Source: Mycobacterium sp. ELW1 (GTDB lineage Bacteria; Actinomycetota; Actinomycetes; Mycobacteriales; Mycobacteriaceae). Taken from it: a DNA stretch of 64,000 nucleotides. The notes below the pieces were generated by a model. The model was not told the origin of the DNA and did not search any database. It was given only the letters and a program-made list of their open reading frames with translations. The stretch is taken from positions 2,170,001 to 2,234,000 of the forward strand of contig NZ_CP032155.1 of assembly GCF_008329905.1 (NCBI RefSeq). The letters run 5' to 3'. The position numbers were made by a program, and so were the translations under genes. Below are positions 56,378-64,000 of the stretch, piece by piece. Within the stretch, counting starts at the first letter, position 1. The number at the start of each line of letters is the position of its first letter.

Positions 56378-59300
56378 TGGCCGGCTGCCATCACGCCAAG
56401 AAGAGCCCTAAACCGCGCTCGGGTCGGCACCGTAGACGGTCACAGCCCCGTATCGAGCCCTACGCCTGGCTGGGGGCCGGGGTGGCCACCGTCGCCCTCG
56501 GAGCCGCCTTTGCTGCCGGCCCCGCCGTCGCTTTTGCGGACAGCGCCGGCTCCTCCTCGGGTCCGGGCTCAGCAGGCAACAGCGCGACCGGACACCAGGC
56601 TTCGCGCACAGCGACCCCGGTCAAAACCGGACCTCAACGCCCGGGCAGCACGCCCGCAGCCGGAGCGACCGCCGCGACAACGCAGGACCAACCCGGTACG
56701 ACGACGTCGGCGCGGCGCCCCGGGCTCGGACAGTCCGGACGAGGACGGCACCCCTCCGAACCGGACTCGCCGGACAGTGAATCGTCGGCCTCAGGCGCCG
56801 ACGGCGCATCAACCGGCGGTCCGGCGCCGGCCGCGGCGAAAGTCGCTGCCACGCACCATTCGACACCGTCAGCGACCGCCGATCCGGTCGTTGACACCGG
56901 TCCCGGGACGATCGCGGATTCGGGGCCGGCCGAATTCACGGTCGCAGCCGTCCAGGTCCCCGCCGCCCCGGCCGCCGCAGCCGTGACCGACGCCCCCGTG
57001 ATGGCCGCCGCGTCACGCGCCGCCGCAGCCGATCTGGCCGGCGGCTATCAGGCGCTGGCTGCCGCACTGAACGCCTGGGCGGCGTCCATCTCCAGCCAGC
57101 TGGCCGCGGGCACCTTCCAAGCGGGGTTACGCACGGCGCTCGGAATCCCGCTGATCACATCGGCATTGAGCCTCGCTGGCGTCAACTTCGGGTTCGGCAA
57201 CATCGGCTCGCCCAACCTCGGCAGCGGTAACGTCGGCACCCTGAACCTGGGCTCGGGCAACCACGGCAGCTCCAATGTCGGCGACGGGAACGTCGGCAGC
57301 TCCAACCTCGGGTCCGGCAATTCGGGCAATCAGAACGTCGGGTCGGGCAACAGCGGCAGTTCCAATGTCGGCTTCGGAAACCTGGGCAACTCCAACTTCG
57401 GTTGGGGGAACCTGGGAGACTTCAACTTTGGGTTCGGCAATGTCGGGTCGGGCAATATCGGGTTCGGCAACTCGGGGACCGGCAATATCGGGATCGGTCT
57501 GACCGGCAACAATCAATTCGGGTTCGGCGGCTGGAACACCGGCAGCGGCAACATCGGACTGTTCAACTCGGGCAACAACAACATCGGGTTCTTCAACTCT
57601 GGTGACGGCAATGTCGGGTTCTTCAACTCAGGCAACAACAACTGGGGCTTCGGCAACGCAGGCAACCTGAACACCGGCTGGCTCAACGTCGGCAACACCA
57701 ACACCGGCGTCGCGAACGTCGGTCACTCCAACACCGGCTACGCCAACGCGGGCAACCGGAACAGCGGCGCCTTCAACATCGGCAGCACCAACACCGGGTT
57801 CGCCAACGCGGGCAACACCAACACCGGATTCGCCAACACCGGTAACTCGAACACCGGCATAGCGAACTCGGGCAACCTCAACACCGGTGCGTTCATCTCC
57901 GGAAACTCGAGCAACGGATTCTTCGTCACCGGCGACAACCAGAACCTCATCGGCGTCGATCTGTCGATCGGCATCCCCGCCATCCCGATCAACTTCCAGA
58001 TCAGCATCCCGATCAACGAACAGATCGTCATTCAGGCGCAGGACATCACGATCAACGGGGTCACCGTCCCCGCCTTCACCTACTCGGTGACGGGATTCTC
58101 GGCCTTCTTCGGGCCGATCACCATCCCGGCGTCCGTGTTCGCCACCCCCGGCGTCACCATCAACATCGGCTCGGCCACCACCTCGATCGACATTTCGATT
58201 GTCGGACAAGCTGATCCGTACACCATCACCTTCCTCAAGATCGCGCCCGCACCCGGCTTCTTCAACTCGACCACGAATCCGACGTCCGGCTTCTTCAACG
58301 CCGGTACCGGCGGCGGCTCCGGATTCTTCAACTTCGGCGCCCTGTCGTCCGGCTGGGCCAACCTGGTCACCGGTGCCGGCTCAGGTCTGTCCGGCGCGCT
58401 GAACACCGGCTCCCTGTCGTCCGGTTTCGCCAATCTCGGCAACACGGTGTCCGGCTGGTTCAACACCAGCACGCTGAGCTCGGCCACCCCTGCGCTCATC
58501 TCCGGCTTCGGCAACGTGGGCGCCAACCTCGCCGGCGCGCTGCAAGGCATGGCCGTCAATCTCGGGTTCGGCAATGTGGGGTCGTTGAACGTCGGGTTGG
58601 GCAATGTCGGCAACCTGAATCTGGGGTCGGGTAATCAGGGCAGTGCGAATGTCGGTGACGGGAACGTGGGTGGCTCGAACCTGGGGTCCGGCAATGCCGG
58701 CGACGGCAATATCGGGTCGGGTAATCACGGTAGTTCCAATGTCGGGTTCGGGAATCTGGGTAACTCGAACTTTGGTTGGGGGAACTTGGGGGACTTCAAC
58801 TTTGGGTTCGGCAATGTCGGGTCGGGCAATATCGGGTTCGGTAACTCGGGGACCGGGAATATCGGGATCGGTCTGACGGGTAACAATCAGGTTGGGTTCG
58901 GTGGGTGGAACACCGGTACGGGGAACATTGGGTTGTTCAACTCGGGGAACAACAACGTCGGGTTCTTCAACTCTGGTGATGGCAATGTCGGGTTCTTCAA
59001 CTCGGGCAACAACAACTGGGGTTTCGGCAATGCCGGCAACCTGAACACCGGGTGGCTCAACGTCGGCAACACCAACACCGGCTTTGTGAACGTCGGTCAC
59101 TCCAACACCGGGTACGGCAACGCGGGCAACCGGAACAGCGGCGCCTTCAACATCGGCAGCACCAACACCGGGTTCGCCAACGCGGGCAACACCAACACCG
59201 GATTCGCCAACACCGGGAACTCCAACACCGGATTCGCCAACTCCGGCAACGTCAACACCGGCGCGTTCATCTCCGGAAACTTCAGCAACGGCCTGTTCTG

Positions 59301-61308
59301 GCGGGGCAACTACCAAGGGTTGTTCGGTGCCACCTTTGGCCTGAACCTCGACCCGTACACCGTGCACGCCGTCATCACCGCGCCGATCAACATTCCCATC
59401 ACCACCACCCTCGGCGACGGCACCTTCACGATGCCCACCATCCCGAGCATCCCCTACGGCATCACACTTCTCGGGATCCTGGAACTCACCGGCCAGTTGA
59501 CCTCCGTCACCATCCCGCCGGTCACCGTCATCGCCAACGGGGCGGCGCCCCAGTTGCTCATCGGCGGCCCGGACACCACGGTCGTCGTCAACGTTTCAGC
59601 GGCCATCGGGCCGCTCAACATCCCGTTCATCGACATCCCCGCTGCGCCCGGCTTTTTCAACTCCACGACGAATCCGACATCCGGCTTCTTCAACAGCGGC
59701 GCCGGCGGCGGGTCGGGCTTCTTCAACTTCGGCGCAGGATCGTCCGGGCTGTTCAACATGGTGCCGATGTCGATCATCGGCGGTGCCGGTCTGTCCGGAG
59801 TGCTGAATTACGGTGCGCTCTCGTCAGGTCTGGCCAACTTCGGCAACACCGTTTCGGGCTGGTTCAACACCAGCACCGCCGGCTTGTCCACCCCAGGCCT
59901 GGTATCCGGCCTCGACAATGTCGGCACGCAGGTGGCCGGGTGGTTCCGCAACGGCCTCGAAACCCGACTGAACCTCGGCATCGGCAACATCGGCGGACTG
60001 AATCTCGGCTTCGGCAATGTCGGCAACCTGAATCTGGGGTCGGGTAATCAGGGCAGTGCGAATGTCGGTGACGGGAACGTGGGTGGCTCGAACCTGGGGT
60101 CCGGCAATGCCGGCGACGGCAATATCGGGTCGGGTAATCACGGTAGTTCCAATGTCGGGTTCGGGAATCTGGGTAACTCGAACTTTGGTTGGGGGAACTT
60201 GGGGGACTTCAACTTTGGGTTCGGCAATGTCGGGTCGGGCAATATCGGGTTCGGTAACTCGGGGACCGGGAATATCGGGATCGGTCTGACGGGTAACAAT
60301 CAGGTTGGGTTCGGTGGGTGGAACACCGGTACGGGGAACATTGGGTTGTTCAACTCGGGGAACAACAACGTCGGGTTCTTCAACTCTGGTGATGGCAATG
60401 TCGGGTTCTTCAACTCGGGCAACAACAACTGGGGTTTCGGCAATGCCGGCAACCTGAACACCGGGTGGCTCAACGTCGGCAACACCAACACCGGCTTTGT
60501 GAACGTCGGTCACTCCAACACCGGGTACGGCAACACCGGCAACACCAACTCCGGTGTGCTCAACGTCGGCAACACCAACACCGGCGGCTTCAACCCCGGT
60601 GATCTGAATACCGGTTTTGCGAATACCGGCAACTCCAACACCGGATTCGCCAACTCCGGCAACGTCAACACCGGCGCCTTCATCGGCGGAAACTTCAGCA
60701 ACGGCCTGTTCTGGCGCGGCAACAACCAAGGACAGTTCGGCGGAAGCATCGGCCTGACCATCCCGGAAATCCCGTTTACCTTGGATGTCAACGCCCCCAT
60801 CAACATTCCGGTCACCGGCACGTTGGGTACCGGGGCGGCCGGAACCATCACCATCCCCGGCATCTCCATCGGGACCATCAGCGCGCAGATCAACATCATC
60901 GGCTTCCCGGTCACCGCCGCCTCCGTCGGACCCATCAGCATCCCGACCATCACAGTCAGCGGGCAGAATCCGTTCATCACCGCGACCATCGGCGGGCCGA
61001 CGACGGCAATCCACATCACCGGCACCGGCGGTATCGGGCCGATCGTGATCCCGGTGTTCGATCTTCCGAAGGGGCCGGGTTTCTTCAATTCGACGACGAA
61101 TCCGACGTCGGGGTTCTTTAACACCGGTGGTGGTGGGGGTCGGGGTTCTGGAACGCCGGCGCGGGTGCGGCGTCGGGGTTGTGGAATGTGGCGGTGTCGC
61201 AGTTGGTCGGCTCCGGGGTGTCGGGGTTGTTCAACTATGGGGCGTTGTCGTCGGGTTTCTCGAACTTGGGTAACACGGTCTCGGGATTGTTCAACACGAG
61301 CAGTCTGA
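56377..61308 (+). CDS. Giant MPTR-like pentapeptide-repeat secreted protein, frameshifted near its 1,586th codon
   Basis: The N-terminus is basic ([20 protein letters not shown]) with a hydrophobic stretch at 30-52 and a likely Sec cleavage AFA at 54. A Ser/Thr/Pro/Ala-rich linker follows (to about 265). Then come ~470-residue modules: a block of NxGxGN/NxGxxN pentapeptides (57196-57890, 58570-59290, 59985-60735) and a spacer rich in Ile/Pro/Thr, ending [15 protein letters not shown]. This is the repeat type of PPE-MPTR proteins, but there is no PPE domain. The frame breaks at a G5 tract (61135-61139); after it the reading becomes Arg/Cys-rich nonsense to a stop at 61306-61308. The intact frame continues as the next feature. 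Divergent from ribokinase. Confidence 0.85.
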   Translation: MAGCHHAKKSPKPRSGRHRRRSQPRIEPYAWLGAGVATVALGAAFAAGPAVAFADSAGSSSGPGSAGNSATGHQASRTATPVKTGPQRPGSTPAAGATAATTQDQPGTTTSARRPGLGQSGRGRHPSEPDSPDSESSASGADGASTGGPAPAAAKVAATHHSTPSATADPVVDTGPGTIADSGPAEFTVAAVQVPAAPAAAAVTDAPVMAAASRAAAADLAGGYQALAAALNAWAASISSQLAAGTFQAGLRTALGIPLITSALSLAGVNFGFGNIGSPNLGSGNVGTLNLGSGNHGSSNVGDGNVGSSNLGSGNSGNQNVGSGNSGSSNVGFGNLGNSNFGWGNLGDFNFGFGNVGSGNIGFGNSGTGNIGIGLTGNNQFGFGGWNTGSGNIGLFNSGNNNIGFFNSGDGNVGFFNSGNNNWGFGNAGNLNTGWLNVGNTNTGVANVGHSNTGYANAGNRNSGAFNIGSTNTGFANAGNTNTGFANTGNSNTGIANSGNLNTGAFISGNSSNGFFVTGDNQNLIGVDLSIGIPAIPINFQISIPINEQIVIQAQDITINGVTVPAFTYSVTGFSAFFGPITIPASVFATPGVTINIGSATTSIDISIVGQADPYTITFLKIAPAPGFFNSTTNPTSGFFNAGTGGGSGFFNFGALSSGWANLVTGAGSGLSGALNTGSLSSGFANLGNTVSGWFNTSTLSSATPALISGFGNVGANLAGALQGMAVNLGFGNVGSLNVGLGNVGNLNLGSGNQGSANVGDGNVGGSNLGSGNAGDGNIGSGNHGSSNVGFGNLGNSNFGWGNLGDFNFGFGNVGSGNIGFGNSGTGNIGIGLTGNNQVGFGGWNTGTGNIGLFNSGNNNVGFFNSGDGNVGFFNSGNNNWGFGNAGNLNTGWLNVGNTNTGFVNVGHSNTGYGNAGNRNSGAFNIGSTNTGFANAGNTNTGFANTGNSNTGFANSGNVNTGAFISGNFSNGLFWRGNYQGLFGATFGLNLDPYTVHAVITAPINIPITTTLGDGTFTMPTIPSIPYGITLLGILELTGQLTSVTIPPVTVIANGAAPQLLIGGPDTTVVVNVSAAIGPLNIPFIDIPAAPGFFNSTTNPTSGFFNSGAGGGSGFFNFGAGSSGLFNMVPMSIIGGAGLSGVLNYGALSSGLANFGNTVSGWFNTSTAGLSTPGLVSGLDNVGTQVAGWFRNGLETRLNLGIGNIGGLNLGFGNVGNLNLGSGNQGSANVGDGNVGGSNLGSGNAGDGNIGSGNHGSSNVGFGNLGNSNFGWGNLGDFNFGFGNVGSGNIGFGNSGTGNIGIGLTGNNQVGFGGWNTGTGNIGLFNSGNNNVGFFNSGDGNVGFFNSGNNNWGFGNAGNLNTGWLNVGNTNTGFVNVGHSNTGYGNTGNTNSGVLNVGNTNTGGFNPGDLNTGFANTGNSNTGFANSGNVNTGAFIGGNFSNGLFWRGNNQGQFGGSIGLTIPEIPFTLDVNAPINIPVTGTLGTGAAGTITIPGISIGTISAQINIIGFPVTAASVGPISIPTITVSGQNPFITATIGGPTTAIHITGTGGIGPIVIPVFDLPKGPGFFNSTTNPTSGFFNTGGGGGRGSGTPARVRRRGCGMWRCRSWSAPGCRGCSTMGRCRRVSRTWVTRSRDCSTRAV
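57196..57897 (+). repeat. Pentapeptide block, module 1
   Basis: NxGxGN-type repeats using mostly GGC and AAC codons. The block starts 1,374 bases before the corresponding point of module 2 (458 codons exactly). Its DNA is visibly more divergent from modules 2-5 than those are from each other. Confidence 0.85.
58601..59121 (+). repeat. Pentapeptide block, module 2 (identical to 60014-60534)
   Basis: As far as I could read, these 521 bases recur without change at 60014-60534, at a distance of 1,413 bases (471 codons). The block uses GGG, TCG and AAT codons, unlike the GGC/AAC-rich flanks, so it looks homogenised or recently duplicated. Confidence 0.85.
60014..60534 (+). repeat. Pentapeptide block, module 3
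   Basis: Sister of 58601-59121. Beyond 60534 it instead follows module 4 (the segment with [20 protein letters not shown] is common to modules 3 and 4), so it is a mosaic of its neighbours. Confidence 0.85.
61135..61139 (+). other. G5 tract at the frameshift
   Basis: Here GGTGGTGGT is followed by five G and TCGGGG. The sister copy at 62556-62561 has six G and keeps the [14 protein letters not shown] frame. One missing G moves the reading frame from phase 56377 to the phase that stays open to the window end. Confidence 0.85.
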
Positions 61309-61440
61309 ATCTGGCGACGCCGGGACTGGTGTCCGGAATCGGTTCGGTGGGAACGAGTTTGGCGGGTTGGTTCCGTGACGCCACGGGGACCCGGTTCAAT
61401 CTCGGGTTCGGCAATGTGGGGTCGTTGAACGTCGGGTGGG

Positions 61441-61961
61441 GCAATGTCGGCAACCTGAATCTGGGGTCGGGTAATCAGGGCAGTGCGAATGTCGGTGACG
61501 GGAACGTGGGTGGCTCGAACCTGGGGTCCGGCAATGCCGGCGACGGCAATATCGGGTCGGGTAATCACGGTAGTTCCAATGTTGGGTTCGGGAATCTGGG
61601 TAACTCGAACTTTGGTTGGGGGAACTTGGGGGACTTCAACTTTGGGTTCGGCAATGTCGGGTCGGGCAATATCGGGTTCGGTAACTCGGGGACCGGGAAT
61701 ATCGGGATCGGTCTGACGGGTAACAATCAGGTCGGGTTCGGTGGGTGGAACACCGGTACGGGGAACATTGGGTTGTTCAACTCGGGGAACAACAACGTCG
61801 GGTTCTTCAACTCTGGGGATGGCAATGTCGGGTTCTTCAACTCGGGCAACAACAACTGGGGTTTCGGTAACGCGGGCAACCTGAACACCGGGTGGCTCAA
61901 CGTCGGCAACACCAACACCGGCTTTGTGAACGTGGGGCACTCCAACACCGGGTACGGCAAC
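61441..61961 (+). repeat. Pentapeptide block, module 4
   Basis: It corresponds to 60014-60534 at a distance of 1,427 bases, with a few substitutions (for example GTT for GTC near 61581, GGG-GAT for GGT-GAT near 61817). The distance is not a multiple of three, in contrast to the other module spacings (1,374, 1,413, 1,422), an independent sign of the one-base loss between modules 3 and 4. Confidence 0.85.
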
Positions 61962-62862
61962 ACCGGCAACACCAACTCCGGTGTGCTCAACGTCGGCAAC
62001 ACCAACACCGGCGGCTTCAACCCCGGTGATCTGAATACCGGTTTCGCGAATACCGGCAACTCCAACACCGGATTCGCCAACTCCGGCAACGTCAACACCG
62101 GCGCGTTCATCGGCGGAAACTTCAGCAACGGCCTGTTCTGGCGCGGCAACAACCAAGGACAATTCGGCGGCACCATCGGCATCGCCATCCCCGAGATCCC
62201 GATCACCTTGGACATCAACGCCCCCATCAACATCCCCGTCAGCGTCAATCTCGGCGACCTGGCACTGCAGACCTTCACCATCCCCGGCTTCCCGGTCAAG
62301 ATCCCACTGTGGCCCCTCCCGCTCGGAACCAGCGGCGGCACACAGTTCGACATCAGCAACATCACCATCCCGACCGTTCCGATCCAGCTTCCCGACATCG
62401 GCGCCGTCGTCGGCGGTCCCGACACCAACATTCACATCACCGGTACCGGTGGAGTGGGCCCAATTGTCATCTCACTCTTCGATCTTCCGAAGGGGCCGGG
62501 TTTCTTCAATTCGACGACGAATCCGACGTCGGGGTTCTTTAACACCGGTGGTGGTGGGGGGTCGGGGTTCTGGAACGCCGGCGCGGGTGCGGCGTCGGGG
62601 TTGTGGAATGTGGCGGTGTCGCAGTTGGTCGGCTCCGGGGTGTCGGGGTTGTTCAACTATGGGGCGTTGTCGTCGGGTTTCTCGAACTTGGGTAACACGG
62701 TCTCGGGATTGTTCAACACGAGCAGTCTGAATCTGGCGACGCCGGGATTGGTGTCCGGAATCGGTTCGGTGGGAACGAGTTTGGCGGGTTGGTTCCGTGA
62801 CGCCACGGGGACCCGGTTCAACCTCGGGTTCGGCAATGTGGGGTCGTTGAACGTCGGGTGGG

Positions 62863-63519
62863 GCAATGTCGGGGAGTGGAATCTGGGGTCGGGTAATCAG
62901 GGCAGTGCGAATGTCGGTGACGGGAACGTGGGTGGCTCGAACCTGGGGTCCGGCAACTCGGGGGATCAGAACGTCGGGTCGGGTAATCACGGTAGTTCCA
63001 ATGTCGGGTTCGGGAATCTGGGGTCGGGTAATCAGGGCAGTGCGAATGTCGGTGACGGGAACGTGGGTGGCTCGAACCTGGGGTCCGGCAACTCGGGGGA
63101 TCAGAACGTCGGGTCGGGTAATCACGGTAGTTCCAATGTCGGGTTCGGGAATCTGGGTAACTCGAACTTTGGTTGGGGGAACCTGGGGGACTTCAACTTT
63201 GGGTTCGGCAATGTCGGGTCGGGCAATATCGGGTTCGGTAACTCGGGGACCGGAAATATCGGGATCGGTCTGACGGGTACCAATCAGGTCGGGTTCGGCG
63301 GCTGGAACACCGGCACGGGGAACATTGGGCTGTTCAACTCGGGGAACAACAACGTCGGGTTCTTCAACTCTGGTGATGGCAATGTCGGGTTCTTCAACTC
63401 GGGCAACAACAACTGGGGTTTCGGTAATGCCGGCAACCTGAACACCGGGTGGCTCAACGTCGGCAACACCAACACCGGCTTTGTGAACGTCGGTCACACC
63501 AACACCGGGTACGGCAACA
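62863..63519 (+). repeat. Pentapeptide block, module 5, with internal duplication
   Basis: It is 1,422 bases (474 codons) from module 4 and enlarged by the 135-bp tandem duplication described separately. Later parts again match module 4 ([20 protein letters not shown]). Confidence 0.85.
62880..63149 (+). repeat. Perfect 135-bp tandem duplication (45 codons)
   Basis: Unit 62880-63014 is repeated at 63015-63149 without a difference that I can see. The unit starts AATCTGGGGTCGGGTAATC and ends in GTCGGGTTCGGG. It keeps the reading frame and adds nine pentapeptides. Confidence 0.9.
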
Positions 63520-64000
63520 CCGGCAACACCAACTCCGGTGTGCTCAACGTCGGCAACACCAACACCGGCGGCTTCAACCCCGGCAACACGAATACCGGTT
63601 TCGCGAATACCGGCAACTCCAACACCGGATTCGCCAACTCCGGCAACGTCAACACCGGCGCCTTCATCGGCGGAAACTTCAGCAACGGAATCTTCTGGCG
63701 CGGCAACAACCAAGGACAATTCAGCGCCAGCCTCGGCATCACGATCGCCGAGATCCCCGCCTTCCTCGACATCAACATCCCGGTGAACATCCCGATCGCC
63801 GTCACCGCCACACCGGTACACATCGACCAGATCACCATCCCCACGATCACCATCGGACCCGGCCCGATCACCGGCATCGCCCTCGGTATCTGCGATCTGG
63901 GTTGCACGGTCAACCAAGTCGGCCTCAGCGGCTCGTTCGGCCCGTCGACCATCGGACCCGTCGACATCGGCTTCACCGACAACAAGGCCGCCCAATTCGT

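Larger units (their letters stand above)
61140..64000 (+). pseudogene. Continuation of the giant repeat protein in the restored frame, open at the window edge
   Basis: From TCG 61140 the phase restored by one extra G reads [20 protein letters not shown] and then modules 4 and 5 with spacers (about 62130-62490 and 63700 onward) to base 64000 with no stop. I translated codons 61140-62480 without meeting a stop and checked the phase at 62478, 62541 and the end ([15 protein letters not shown]). Without the extra base it has no natural start and would be a silent 3' fragment; with it the protein exceeds 2,540 residues. The true gene end lies beyond the window. Confidence 0.8.

Noticed and set aside
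56377..57195. PPE or PE N-terminal domain in the giant protein
   Set aside because: No Pro-Pro-Glu motif near residue 10, no 180-residue helical PPE domain; a Sec-type signal is seen instead.
57196..63700. Possible CRISPR array or other direct-repeat locus
   Set aside because: The repeats are codon-phased, encode NxGxGN pentapeptides and have no unique spacers of constant length.
60510..63995. Very long minus-strand frames (641 and 507 codons) in the giant gene
   Set aside because: They are reverse-complement readings of the pentapeptide repeats and mirror their periodicity; no start signals or family features.

Overview
The window is high-GC actinobacterial DNA and reads as chromosome of a non-tuberculous, probably rapidly growing, Mycobacterium/Mycolicibacterium. 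The block korA-korB-mobA-rpfE, Rv2449c-like gene, valS-folC-DUF4233-ndk-rne-rplU-rpmA-obg-proB-nadE follows the order I know from M. tuberculosis (Rv2455c down to Rv2438c). Several starts are preceded by a TANNNT -10 element at leaderless spacing, and the right edge carries a very large pentapeptide-repeat (MPTR-like) surface protein. Both outer ends are cut genes.

Layout. 1-929: 3'-truncated secreted protein (minus). 1227-3401: type III glutamine synthetase. 3472-12644: a minus-strand inositol catabolic operon (iolC, Cgl0158-type aldolase, iolB, iolD, iolE, iolG, then an SDR and a dienelactone hydrolase-like gene) with a divergent GntR regulator (iolR-like). 12877-15044: MFS exporter plus RibD-like reductase. 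15056-18824: hydroxypyruvate isomerase-like gene divergent from a three-gene sugar/polyol ABC importer. 18831-19920: an intact IS481-family element. 19922-26510: a second polyol-type module (deazaflavin-dependent oxidoreductase, two Gfo/Idh/MocA dehydrogenases, IolE-like protein, PhyH-type Fe(II)/2-oxoglutarate dioxygenase, LacI regulator, PfkB kinase). 26792-53580: the conserved mycobacterial housekeeping block, interrupted by a second rpf gene, a FAD monooxygenase, an S9 peptidase and a DUF937 protein. 53581-54518: a CmtR-like metal sensor with a CDF transporter. 54561-56276: crotonase and ribokinase. 56377-64000+: the giant repeat protein.

How it works together. A 22-bp element sharing 19 positions lies in front of iolC and in front of the ABC importer, so uptake and breakdown of inositol are probably one regulon under the GntR protein encoded beside iolC. 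iolB is frameshifted by a short tandem duplication, which, if real, would interrupt the classical route. The second module has its own LacI regulator and an unusual dioxygenase; I infer a feeder pathway for a modified inositol or related sugar. Both rpf genes carry CRP-like sites.

Most noteworthy: the giant repeat gene consists of ~1.42-kb modules that are nearly identical in their pentapeptide blocks but different in their spacer domains. It is broken by a one-base difference in a G tract (G5 at 61135-61139 against G6 in the sister copy at 62556-62561). The IS481 copy sits exactly between two convergent genes, and its transposase takes its stop codon from the CTAG target.
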